A stretch of 64,000 bases of DNA from JAMXLO01 sp963799415 (lineage in GTDB: Bacteria; Pseudomonadota; Alphaproteobacteria; Acetobacterales; Acetobacteraceae): NCBI GenBank assembly GCA_963799415.1, contig CAWCXI010000022.1, positions 67,264 through 131,263 on the forward strand, given 5' to 3'. Shown here in pieces: positions 17,327 to 25,969 of this stretch (positions within the stretch are counted from its first letter, which is position 1; each line of letters opens with the position of its first letter). A model generated the notes under the pieces. It was given only the letters and a program-made list of their open reading frames with translations. It was not told the DNA's origin and did not search any database. The position numbers were made by a program, and so were the translations under genes.

Positions 17327-17773
17327 TCAGTCCACCTCGGGCGCCATGCCCTTCTGCGCCAGTTCGCGCCGCGCCTTGTCGGTCTTGTCCAGCTCGAGCC
17401 CCATGCCGCGCATGACATGCGGTGCCTTGGTGAACTGGATGTCGCCGTAGGCCACGACCTCGACCCGGTTTCCCCACGGATCGAGGAAGTCCAGGAACGG
17501 GCCATCGAGCAACTCGCCGCCCGCGGCCTTGACGAGATCGCGCACCGCGCTGCGGTCATCCACCACCAGGCCGAAATGGCGCGGGCTGTCGCGGTGTTCC
17601 GTGCTGACCTGCGTCAGGTTGATGAACTGGTCGCCCATGTCGATGAAGGCGTTGGTCTTGCCCTTGCCGCGCAGCGTGAAATCGAAGATGCGGCCGTAAA
17701 AGGCAAGCGCCTCCTCAATGTCACCGACCTCGATGGCGACGTGGTTCATCCCGACCATCCTGGGCTTGTGCAT
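17327..17773 (-). CDS. VOC/glyoxalase-fold dioxygenase-like protein, 148 aa
   Basis: The sequence shows the paired beta-alpha-beta-beta-beta modules of the vicinal-oxygen-chelate fold: MVGMNHVAIEVGDIEEALAF with the first metal His, FIDMGDQFINL, RHFGLVVDDRSAVRD with the second, and FLDPWGNRVEVVAYGDI with the C-terminal Glu. Family members include glyoxalases, dioxygenases and resistance proteins, so the reaction is not assigned. It is transcribed divergently from the aminotransferase gene. The start ATG 17,773 gives the natural module boundary. Confidence 0.85.
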   Translation of the reverse strand: MHKPRMVGMNHVAIEVGDIEEALAFYGRIFDFTLRGKGKTNAFIDMGDQFINLTQVSTEHRDSPRHFGLVVDDRSAVRDLVKAAGGELLDGPFLDFLDPWGNRVEVVAYGDIQFTKAPHVMRGMGLELDKTDKARRELAQKGMAPEVD

Positions 17774-17902
17774 TGCCGGTCCTCCTGCGCCTGATCTGCC
17801 GCTCAGATGGGCGCGGCGGCGGCGATCTGCCAGGGGTGCTCCCCTTGCATGCCGCGTTGCGGCCATGCGAGCCTTTGCCCACGCCGACCGGAGGAAACGA
17901 TC

Positions 17903-19135
17903 ATGAGCGCCGCATTCGATCTTACGTCCCGCTTTGCCAAGGGACTGCCCGACCCAGCGCCGCGCTTTGGTGGCTTTCCCAAGTACAATTTCGTCGGTGG
18001 GCACAATGATCCGGAGCGAATCCCGATCGAAGGCCTGATCGAGGCCACCGCGTCGGTGCTGCGCCGCGAAGGCTCGAAGTTGGCCATGTACAATCTGGCG
18101 CAGGGACCGCAGGGATTCGTTGGCCTGCGCGAGATGGTTGCCGACAAGCTCAACCGCCACCGCGGTATGAAGATCAGCCGCGACGAAGTGCTGGTCACCA
18201 CGGGGTCCGGTCAGGGCATCGACATGATCAGCCGCATGTTCGTCGATCCGGGCGACACGGTGATCCTGGAGGAGTTCTGCTACGCGGGTGCGATCAACCG
18301 CTTCAGGCGCGTCGGCGCCGAAATCATCGGCATTCCGCTGGACGAGGATGGCATGCGCCTGGACGTGCTGGCGTCCACGCTGGAAGAACTGAAGCAGAAG
18401 GGCGTGACGCCGAAATACATCTATACCATTCCGACGATTCAGAACCCGACCGGCAGCATCATGCCGCTGGAGCGGCGCCAGCAGTTGCTTGCACTCTCGC
18501 GTCAGTATGGTGTGCCGATCTTCGAGGACGAGTGTTACGCCGATCTGGTCTGGGCGGGTGGCGCTCCTCCTTCACTGTATGCGATGGATCCGAAGCAGGT
18601 CGTGCACATCGGTTCGTTCTCGAAGACTCTCGCGCCGGCGTTGCGCGTCGGTTATGCGGTGTCGGAGTGGCCGGTTCTGTCGCGCATGATCGCCTGCAAG
18701 CCCGACAGCGGCACCGGCGCGCTCGATCAGATGATCGTCGCCGAGTATTTCTCGAAATACTTCGACAAACATGTCGGCGCGCTGACCGGTGTGCTGAAGG
18801 AGAAGCTCGACACCATGGTGGAGGCGGTGGAGCGCGAGTTCGGCACGACCGCCGATTTGTGGAAGCCGCAAGGCGGCATCTTCCTGTGGCTGAAGCTGCC
18901 GGACAGTGTCGATGTCCGCAAGCTGGTGAAGCCGGCGGGGGATGCCGGCATCCTGTTCAATCCGGGACCCGAGTGGGTGTGCAATCCGGAGCCGGCCAAG
19001 TCGTATATGCGTCTGTGTTTCGCGCTGTCGTCGAAGGAGGTGATCCGCGAGGGTGTCGCCGCACTCGCGCAGGTCTGCTACGAGCAGACCGGCATTCCGG
19101 TGCGTAGCGACAATGTCCAGCGCCGGTCGGCCTGA
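17903..19135 (+). CDS. PLP-dependent class I aminotransferase (2-aminoadipate/LysN-like), 410 aa
   Basis: Fold-type I aminotransferase motifs are clear: YNLAQGPQGFVGLREMVAD, TTGSGQGIDMISRMFVDPGD, PTIQNPTGSIMPLERRQQLL, the PLP-binding FEDECYADLVW and the Schiff-base lysine segment GSFSKTLAPALRVGY near residue 238. The closest pattern is the PLP-dependent group without the GntR N-terminal domain, as in LysN. ATG 17,903 is preceded by GGAGG. It is followed after three bases by the molybdenum hydroxylase small-subunit gene, so amino transfer and hydroxylation may act in one catabolic route; this is inference. Confidence 0.9.
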   Translation: MSAAFDLTSRFAKGLPDPAPRFGGFPKYNFVGGHNDPERIPIEGLIEATASVLRREGSKLAMYNLAQGPQGFVGLREMVADKLNRHRGMKISRDEVLVTTGSGQGIDMISRMFVDPGDTVILEEFCYAGAINRFRRVGAEIIGIPLDEDGMRLDVLASTLEELKQKGVTPKYIYTIPTIQNPTGSIMPLERRQQLLALSRQYGVPIFEDECYADLVWAGGAPPSLYAMDPKQVVHIGSFSKTLAPALRVGYAVSEWPVLSRMIACKPDSGTGALDQMIVAEYFSKYFDKHVGALTGVLKEKLDTMVEAVEREFGTTADLWKPQGGIFLWLKLPDSVDVRKLVKPAGDAGILFNPGPEWVCNPEPAKSYMRLCFALSSKEVIREGVAALAQVCYEQTGIPVRSDNVQRRSA

Positions 19136-19138
19136 TCC

Positions 19139-19621
19139 ATGGCGCAGGATATCGCGCTCACGGTGAACGGCCGCTCGGTGCGCGTGTCAGCGCTCGAGAC
19201 GACTCCGCTGCTGGACGTGCTGCGCAATCAGCTCGACCTGAAAGGGGCGCGCTACGGTTGCGGTCTGGAACAATGTGGCAGCTGCATGGTGCTGCTGGAT
19301 GGCGAGCCGATCTACGCGTGTTCGCGCGAGGTCGGCACCGTTGGCGGACGCAGCGTCACCACGATCGAGGGGCTGGGCACAGTGGCCCAGCCACACCCGC
19401 TGCAGCAGGCATTCCTCGATGAGCAGGCGGGACAATGCGGCTACTGTCTGTCCGGCATTGTGATCAGCGCCAAGGCTCTGCTTGATCGCAATCCGACGCC
19501 GACGCGCGCCGACATCGCGACGGCATTGGACAAGAACCTCTGTCGCTGCGGTGCGCACCCACAAATCCTGCGTGCGGTGGAGAAGGCCGCCGCCATGCTG
19601 CGGGGAGGGCAGGTGGCATGA
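19139..19621 (+). CDS. [2Fe-2S] small subunit of a xanthine-oxidase-family hydroxylase (IorA-like), 160 aa
   Basis: Two [2Fe-2S] centres are visible: the plant-ferredoxin-type GCGLEQCGSCMVLLDGEP with CxxxxCxxC...C, and the helical pair GQCGYCLSGIV ... NLCRCGAHPQI. This is the electron-transfer subunit of two-subunit molybdenum hydroxylases such as isoquinoline 1-oxidoreductase or nicotinate dehydrogenase. It lies three bases after the aminotransferase gene, and its stop overlaps the expected large-subunit start (ATGA). No separate FAD subunit is present, so electrons likely go to a cytochrome, as in IorAB-type enzymes. Confidence 0.93.
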   Translation: MAQDIALTVNGRSVRVSALETTPLLDVLRNQLDLKGARYGCGLEQCGSCMVLLDGEPIYACSREVGTVGGRSVTTIEGLGTVAQPHPLQQAFLDEQAGQCGYCLSGIVISAKALLDRNPTPTRADIATALDKNLCRCGAHPQILRAVEKAAAMLRGGQVA

Positions 19622-21727
19622 GCGAACTCGCTGCCGCAGTCGATCCAGAACAACCGGCGCATGGAGCAGTGGCTGCGCTTCGAACCGGATCGCACCGTGC
19701 GCCTCGCGGTTGGCAAAGTGGAACTGGGCCAGGGCAACGTCACTGCACTCGCACAGATCGCCGCCGATGAATTGGACGTGGCGCCGGAGCGCATCGCGGT
19801 GCTTTCGGGTGACACCGAGGAAGCACCGGACGAAGGCCAGACCACGGGCAGCCAGTCCATCGAGGTGTCCGGCCGTTCCGTGCGGCTGGTTTCGGCGGAG
19901 CTGCGGGCGCGTGTGCTGGATCGCCTGGCACAACGGCTGAATTGCAGCCCGACAGAGCTGACGGTGGAGAATGGCGTTTTCCGCCGCGGCGATGCACCTA
20001 CCGGGCATGACTATTGGAATTTCACTACCGCCGAGGACTTTGCACGCGACATCGAAGGCAACGCGACGCCGAAGCCGCATACGGCGTATCGTTATGTCGG
20101 TAATTCGGTTGCACGGCGCGATCTGCCGGCGAAGCTGTCAGGCGCCGGGTTCATTCACGACGTGGTGCGACCTGACATGCTGCATGCGCGCACTCTGCGG
20201 CAGCCGTGCCGCGGCGCGCGTCTCGTATCGCTGGATCAGGCCGCTCTGCGGCGGGCTGAGCGCGGCGAGTTCCGCGTCGTGAGAGTGGGAGACTTCGTCG
20301 CATTTGTCGGCGACGATGAGACGGTGGTGCAGCGCGCCGCTGCAGCCGCGCCGTTGCATGCGAAATGGAACAATGTGCCGCAGATTACGTCCGAGCAGCA
20401 GGAGGCGGCGTGGTTGGTCGGGCAGCCATCCAATGACCGCGTGCTGGGCGATGCGCTGCCGGTGGCCGAGACCGCCAATGTGGTGATGGCAAGCTATTCG
20501 CGGCCCTATGTCGCACATGCCTCGATGGCGCCGTCCTGCGCGCTGGCAGAGTACCGTAATGGGCACCTGTCGGTGTGGTCGCACACGCAGGGCGTCTATC
20601 CGCTGCGAACCGCGTTGGCGAGCGTGCTTGGCATAGCGCAGGACGCGATCACCGTGCGGCATGCTCATGGCGCGGGCTGCTATGGGCACAACGGAGCGGA
20701 TGACGTCGCGGTGGATGCTGCGGTGATCGCAGTGCAGATCCCGGAGCATTGCATCCGCGTGCAATGGCGCCGCGAGGAAGAGTTCGGCTTTGAGCCCGTC
20801 GGCCCTGCGATGCACATCACACTGCGTGCTGCGCTCGACGATGCGGGAAAACCCGTGGACTGGACTGCCGATATCTGGTCGGCGACGCATGTGCAACGGC
20901 CAAGCAGCGGCGGCAACCTGCTGACCCATGAGGCTCTGCCGACGCCACCACCGGAGCCTCGACCAACCGATCCGCCGGAAGCCAATGGCGGCGGCGGTAC
21001 GCGCAACGGGTTCCCGCTTTATGACTTCGCGACAAGGCGGGTGGTGCATCACTTGGTACTGCGCGCACCGGTGCGGACATCGGCGCTGCGCGGTCTCGGT
21101 GCGCTGCCGAACGTGTTCGCGATCGAGTGCTTCATGGACGAGTTGGCGGAACGGGCAGGGGTCGATCCGGTGGAATACCGGCTATCTCTGCTGTCCGATC
21201 CGCGAGCACGTCGATTGGTCGAGAACATCGCACAGCGTTGCAATTGGTCTGCGCGTGGTCCGGCCGGCAGTGGGCGAGGGCTCGGTCTCGGCTGGGCGCG
21301 ATACAAGAATCGGGCTGCGTACTGCGCTGTCGCTGTCGATGTGGAGGTCGATCAGGAGGTGCGGCTGCGTCACATCTGGTGCGCTGCCGATGCGGGGCTT
21401 GTGATCAATCCCGATGGCGGGCGAAATCAGCTTGAAGGCGGCATCGTGCAGGCGGCGAGCATGGTGCTGAAGGAACAGGTGCGGATGGAGGGCGACGGCA
21501 TCACGTCGGTCGATTGGGCGGGCTATCCGATCCTGCAATTTTCCGAAGTGCCGGAGATCGACACCGAGATCATCCATGCGCCGGACCTGCCGACGCTGGG
21601 CATGGGCGAATGCTCGTTCGGCCCAACGGCGGCTGCGATCGGCAACGCAGTGGCGCATGCACTCGGGACGCGGATCCGTGACATGCCGTTCACCCGCGAG
21701 CGGATCGAGGCGGCGCTGCTGAAGTGA
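19618..21727 (+). CDS. molybdopterin large subunit of xanthine-oxidase-family hydroxylase (IorB-like), apparent frameshift near the start
   Basis: The catalytic subunit carries VRLAVGKVELGQGNVTALAQ, the Moco-binding middle region with HAHGAGCYGHNGADDVAV and RRVVHHLVLRAPVRTSALRG, and the C-terminal active-site Glu in GMGECSFGPTAAAIGNA. Total about 700 residues, normal for single-module IorB proteins. The ATGA-coupled ATG at 19,618 reads out of frame into the rest; bases around 19,626-19,632 look like one extra base (CTCGCTG where CTGCTG would restore the expected start ahead of QSIQNNRRMEQWLRFEP). Without a correction, ATG 19,661 is the first usable start and would lose only about 14 residues. 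I favour a sequencing error. Confidence 0.88.
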
Positions 21728-21748
21728 CTGTCGGTTGGGGGACGGGGC

Positions 21749-22971
21749 CTACGCCTTCACCAGCGGGCAGCCGCCCTCCGCGAGGGGCCGCCACGCCTGG
21801 TCGGGCGGGATCGTGACGACTTCCTTGCAGTAGTCATACGGATACTTCGATTCTGCCACCGGTTTGACCTGCCAGAGATGCATCACGTGCATCACCCGGC
21901 CATCCTCGCGGATCTGCACGTTGGTGTTGTACATGTCATTGACCGGCGTCGCCTTCATCTTCGCCACCACCGCGTCAGCGTCAGTGGTGCCGGCGGCCTT
22001 CACCGATTTCAGCCAATGGGTCGCCGCACAATAGTTCGCGGCGTGCAGCAGGCCGGGGACCATGCCGTTCATCTTGGCGCTCCACCGCTTCGACCATGCG
22101 CGCGTCTTGTCGGTCATGTCCCAGTAGAACGAGTTGGTGTACACCAGCCCCTCGCAGGTCTTCTGCCCCAGCGAATGCACATCGTTGATCACCATCAGCA
22201 GCGTGGCCATGCGCGTGCCGCCCTGCGACAGGCCGAACTCGGCGGCCTGCTTGATGCAGTTCTGCAGGTCGGTGCCTGCGTTGGCGAAGCCGAACACCTT
22301 GGCACCCGATGCCTTCGCCTGCACCAGGTAACTCGAGAAATCCGCAGTACCCAGCGGCGCCTGTACTGCACCAGTACCTTCCCGCCGGCCGCCTGCACGG
22401 CCGCGATCGTGTCGCGTTCCAGCGCGTAGCCGAATGCATAGTCGGCGGTGATGAAAAACCAGGTGTCGCCGCCAGCCTTGGTCAGCGCGGTGCCCGTGCC
22501 ATGCGACAGCGCGTAGGTGTCGTAGGCGAAGTGGATGCCGTACGGCGAGCACTGCTTGCCGGTCATGTCGGATGACGCCGGGCCGGTGATCAGATAGATG
22601 CGCTTCTTCTCGCGGCAGACCTGCTGAATGGCCAGGCCAGATGAAGAAGCGGCGCCGTCGGCGAGCACATCGACGCCCTGGTTGTCGATCCATTCGCGCG
22701 CCAGCGAACTGGCGACATCGGGCTTGTTCTGATCATCGCCTTGCAGCACTTCGATCGGCCTGCCGAGCACTGAACCGCCGAAATCCTCGACCGCCAATTC
22801 GACCGCCAGACGGTTGCCGGGTCCGCCGACATCGCGATACGGGCCACCCATATCGCTAAGCAGACCGATGCGCACCGGTTTGGATGTGCTCTGCGCACGG
22901 ATTATTCCGGGCACGATGAATGGCGCCGCCGCCAATGTGCCGACCGCGGCGCGCCGGGTGATGTTCAGCAT
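21749..22971 (-). CDS. periplasmic substrate-binding protein of an ABC transporter (LivJ-like, Peripla_BP_6), with internal frameshift
   Basis: The N-terminus has a Tat-like twin-arginine signal (ITRRAAVGTLAAAPFIVPGI) and the mature part starts PVRIGLLSDMGGPYRDVGG, the usual branched-chain amino-acid/amide binding fold. The reading frame breaks near 22,370: up to KVLVQY one frame, from VQAPLGTADFSSYLVQAKAS onward another, consistent with one lost G in a GGG run. The second part runs through GLVYTNSFYWDMTDKTRAWS to the end at 21,749. Joined, the protein is about 407 residues, as expected. No permease or ATPase genes are adjacent. It directly follows the oxidoreductase module on the same strand and may deliver its substrate; either a sequencing error or a young pseudogene. 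Confidence 0.85.
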
Positions 22972-22992
22972 AGTGGTTCTTTCGCCAGAGGC

Positions 22993-24048
22993 TTATCGGA
23001 GCGACGCGTTCAATTTTTCCAGGACCGCCGAACCTGGGCACAGCGCCGCTTCGTCCATATCGTTAAACGGCACCGAGACGGTGTTCATGTGCTTGTGCAG
23101 GTCAACTGGATCCGGATCGACATACAGCAAACCAGTGACGATTTCGCCGGCTGCGTGGCGCTCCTGCAGGTAGGTCATCGCGGCGATCCGGTCGTGCACG
23201 TCGTAATCGTTGGCAAGCTTGCGCAGACGCAGGACCGAGCCGTCGTGCTGCTTCACCATCTCCACTGTGCCGGCGGCGTATTCCACCGTGATCTCCTCGC
23301 GTCCGGTGATCACGTCGAGGTAGTTCACCGCCAGATTGTGCTCACGCACATAGTCGAAGCTGGTGTGCGAGCCTTCGTGGTTGTTGAACGCCACACATGG
23401 TGAGATGCAATCGATGAACGCGGCGCCCTGGTGCTTCAGTGCGGCCTCGATCAGTGGGATGAGCTGGTCCTTGTCGCCGGAGAAACTGCGCGCGACGAAG
23501 GTGGCACCGAGCTGGAGCGCCATGCCGACAAGGTCGATTGCCGAATCGGTGTTCTCGACGCCGCGCCGGCTCTTGGCGCCGCGATCCGAGGTGGCCGAGA
23601 ACTGCCCCTTGGTCAGGCCATACACGCCGTTGTTCTCGACGATATAGGTCATGTTCACGCCGCGCCGCATGATGTGCGCGAACTGGCCGATGCCGATCGA
23701 GGCGCTGTCGCCGTCGCCAGATACGCCGAGATAGATCAGGTCGCGGTTCGCCAGGTTGGCGCCGGTGAGCACCGACGGCATGCGGCCGTGCACCGAGTTG
23801 AACCCATGCGAGGCGCCCAGAAAGTAAGTCGGCGTCTTCGACGAGCAGCCGATGCCCGACAGCTTGGCGATGCGATGCGGCGGCAGGTCGAGGTTGAAGC
23901 AGGCACGCACGATCGCACCACTGATCGAGTCGTGGCCGCAGCCTGCGCACAGCGTGGAGACCGCTCCTTCGTAGTCGCGCCGAGTGTAGCCGAGGGAGTT
24001 CTTCGGCAACTCCGGATGGTGCAGCTTGGGCTTGGGAATGAAGGTCAT
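22993..24048 (-). CDS. korB: 2-oxoacid:acceptor oxidoreductase beta subunit (KorB-like), 351 aa
   Basis: The beta subunit binds thiamine diphosphate. It shows the Cys-rich start CAGCGHDSISGAIVRACFN, GIGCSSKTPTYFLGASHGFN, the ThDP/Mg motif GVSGDGDSASIGIGQFAH followed by YIVENNGVYGLTKGQFS, and the TPP-enzyme C-terminal LQERHAAGEIVTGLLYVD. ATG 24,048 gives the normal start; the frame stays open upstream. It ends a same-strand set: flavin/Fe-S subunit (25,945-27,819), alpha (24,107-25,969), beta, then the ABC binding protein. Confidence 0.93.
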   Translation of the reverse strand: MTFIPKPKLHHPELPKNSLGYTRRDYEGAVSTLCAGCGHDSISGAIVRACFNLDLPPHRIAKLSGIGCSSKTPTYFLGASHGFNSVHGRMPSVLTGANLANRDLIYLGVSGDGDSASIGIGQFAHIMRRGVNMTYIVENNGVYGLTKGQFSATSDRGAKSRRGVENTDSAIDLVGMALQLGATFVARSFSGDKDQLIPLIEAALKHQGAAFIDCISPCVAFNNHEGSHTSFDYVREHNLAVNYLDVITGREEITVEYAAGTVEMVKQHDGSVLRLRKLANDYDVHDRIAAMTYLQERHAAGEIVTGLLYVDPDPVDLHKHMNTVSVPFNDMDEAALCPGSAVLEKLNASLR

Positions 24049-24106
24049 GTGTGTGTCCGGGCATGCGCCCGGCCTTCTCTCGTCATGGCCAAGCTTGACC
24101 TGGCCA

Positions 24107-25969
24107 TCATGGCACGGCCTTGCGGAATGGGACGACCTTGAGTTCGCCGACCTTGTCGGCAATCGCATCAGAAATGAATTGCGCGGTGATCGGTGTGCCG
24201 TCGAAGTGCAGCACGCGGGTCAGACGCGCGGGGTCTAACTCCAGTTCGTTGATCAGCAGTGTGCGCAACTGTCCGTCACGATTCTGCTCGACCACAAAAA
24301 GCTGGTCGTGTTCGCTGATGAAGGTCTTCACATCATTGTGGAACGGGAAACCACGCACGCGCAGCAGGTCGAGATGGATGCCGCGCTCCGCCAGGATCTC
24401 GTCGGCTTCGTCCATCGCCGGGCTGGTCGAGCCGAAATAGATCGCGCCCAACCGTGTTGGTTCTTTTGCCGCACGCGCCAACGGCCTCGGCACAAGCTGC
24501 TTGGCGGTGTCGAACTTCGTCAGCAGGCGCAGCATATTCTCGGCGTAGTCGTGGCCTTCCTCGCTGTAGCGCGCGCGACGGTCCTTCGATGTGCCGCGGG
24601 TGAAGAAGGCGCCGCGCGTCGGATGCGTGCCGGGATAGGTGCGATAGGGAATGCCATCGCCATCGACGTCCAGGTAACGGCCAAAGTCCTTGCCGGCTTC
24701 AAGCTCCTCCGCTGTCATCACCTTGCCGCGGTCGAGCTTGCGGCTGTCATCCCAGGTCAACGGTTTGCACAGCCGGTCGTTCATGCCGATCTCGAGATCG
24801 AGCATCATGAAGATCGGTGTCTGCAAGCGGTCCGCGAGGTCGAATGACAGCGCGGCGAACTCGAAGCACTCGTAAGGGTCCTCCGGGAACAGCAGCACAT
24901 GCTTGGTGTCGCCATGCGAGGCATAGGCGCAGCTCAGAATGTCGGTCTGCTGCGTGCGAGTCGGCATGCCCGTAGACGGGCCGGAGCGCTGCACGTCGAA
25001 GATCACGGCGGGAATTTCCGCGAAATACGCCAAGCCGACGAATTCCTGCATCAGTGAGATGCCCGGCCCGGATGTCGCTGTGAATGCCCGTGCGCCGTTC
25101 CACGCCGCGCCGATCACCATGCCGATCGACGCCAGCTCGTCTTCCGCCTGGATGATGGCGAACTTGTTCTTCTTGGTTTCCGGGTCGACCCGATACCGGT
25201 TGCAGTAACGGGTGAACGCCTCGGCCAGCGAGGATGAGGGTGTGATCGGATACCACGCACACACCGTGGCGCCGCCGTACACCGCGCCCAGCGCCGCGGC
25301 AGCATTGCCTTCGATGAAGATGCGATCGCCCACGGTGCTCGCGCGCCGCAATGTCAGTCCGATCGGGCACTCCAGGTTTGCGAGCGCCCAGTCACGGCCC
25401 ATGTGCAGCGCCTGCACGTTCGCCGCCACCAGCTTGTCGCGGCCGCGGAACTGCTCGCCCAACAGCTTCTCTATTTCAGCCACGTCCATCTGGAGCAGCG
25501 CCGAGAGTGCTCCGAGATAGACGATGTTCTTGAACAACTGGCGCTGCCGCGATTCGGTGTACGCCTTATTGGTGATCTCGGTCAGCGGCACGCCGATGAT
25601 GACAATGTCGTCGCGGAAACGCGACGGCGGCATCGGCTTGGTGTTGTCGTAAAACAGGTAGCCACCCGGCACGATGGATGCGATGTCCTGCGTCCAGGTC
25701 TGCGGGTTCATCGCCACCATCAGGTCCACGCCGCCGCCGCGCGCGCCGAGATATCCAGCTTCGGACACGCGCACCTCGTACCAGGTCGGCAGACCCTGGA
25801 TGTTGGAGGGAAAGATGTTGCGCGGGGTCACCGGCACGCCCATGCGCAGGATCGACTTCGCGAACAGCGTGTTGGCGCTGGCCGATCCGGATCCGTTGAC
25901 GTTGGCGAACTTGACGACGAAGTCGTTGACGCGCTGGAGGCCAGTTACGCGCTCTGTAAGCTGCAACAT
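24107..25969 (-). CDS. korA: 2-oxoacid:acceptor oxidoreductase alpha (gamma-alpha fused) subunit (KorA-like), 620 aa
   Basis: The N-terminal gamma domain (residues about 1-190) begins with FANVNGSGSASANTLFAKSI and has WYEVRVSEAGYLGARGGG; the alpha domain follows with GNAAAALGAVYGGATVCAWY, PITPSSSLAEAF, AEDELASIGMVIGAAWNGAR and TSGPGISLMQEFVGLAYFAE. This fused layout is typical of 2-oxoglutarate:ferredoxin oxidoreductases, which oxidatively decarboxylate or, in reverse, carboxylate 2-oxoacids. Its start overlaps the end of the flavin/Fe-S gene by 25 bases, tying the two together. The real electron acceptor and 2-oxoacid are not readable from the sequence. Confidence 0.92.
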   Translation of the reverse strand: MLQLTERVTGLQRVNDFVVKFANVNGSGSASANTLFAKSILRMGVPVTPRNIFPSNIQGLPTWYEVRVSEAGYLGARGGGVDLMVAMNPQTWTQDIASIVPGGYLFYDNTKPMPPSRFRDDIVIIGVPLTEITNKAYTESRQRQLFKNIVYLGALSALLQMDVAEIEKLLGEQFRGRDKLVAANVQALHMGRDWALANLECPIGLTLRRASTVGDRIFIEGNAAAALGAVYGGATVCAWYPITPSSSLAEAFTRYCNRYRVDPETKKNKFAIIQAEDELASIGMVIGAAWNGARAFTATSGPGISLMQEFVGLAYFAEIPAVIFDVQRSGPSTGMPTRTQQTDILSCAYASHGDTKHVLLFPEDPYECFEFAALSFDLADRLQTPIFMMLDLEIGMNDRLCKPLTWDDSRKLDRGKVMTAEELEAGKDFGRYLDVDGDGIPYRTYPGTHPTRGAFFTRGTSKDRRARYSEEGHDYAENMLRLLTKFDTAKQLVPRPLARAAKEPTRLGAIYFGSTSPAMDEADEILAERGIHLDLLRVRGFPFHNDVKTFISEHDQLFVVEQNRDGQLRTLLINELELDPARLTRVLHFDGTPITAQFISDAIADKVGELKVVPFRKAVP

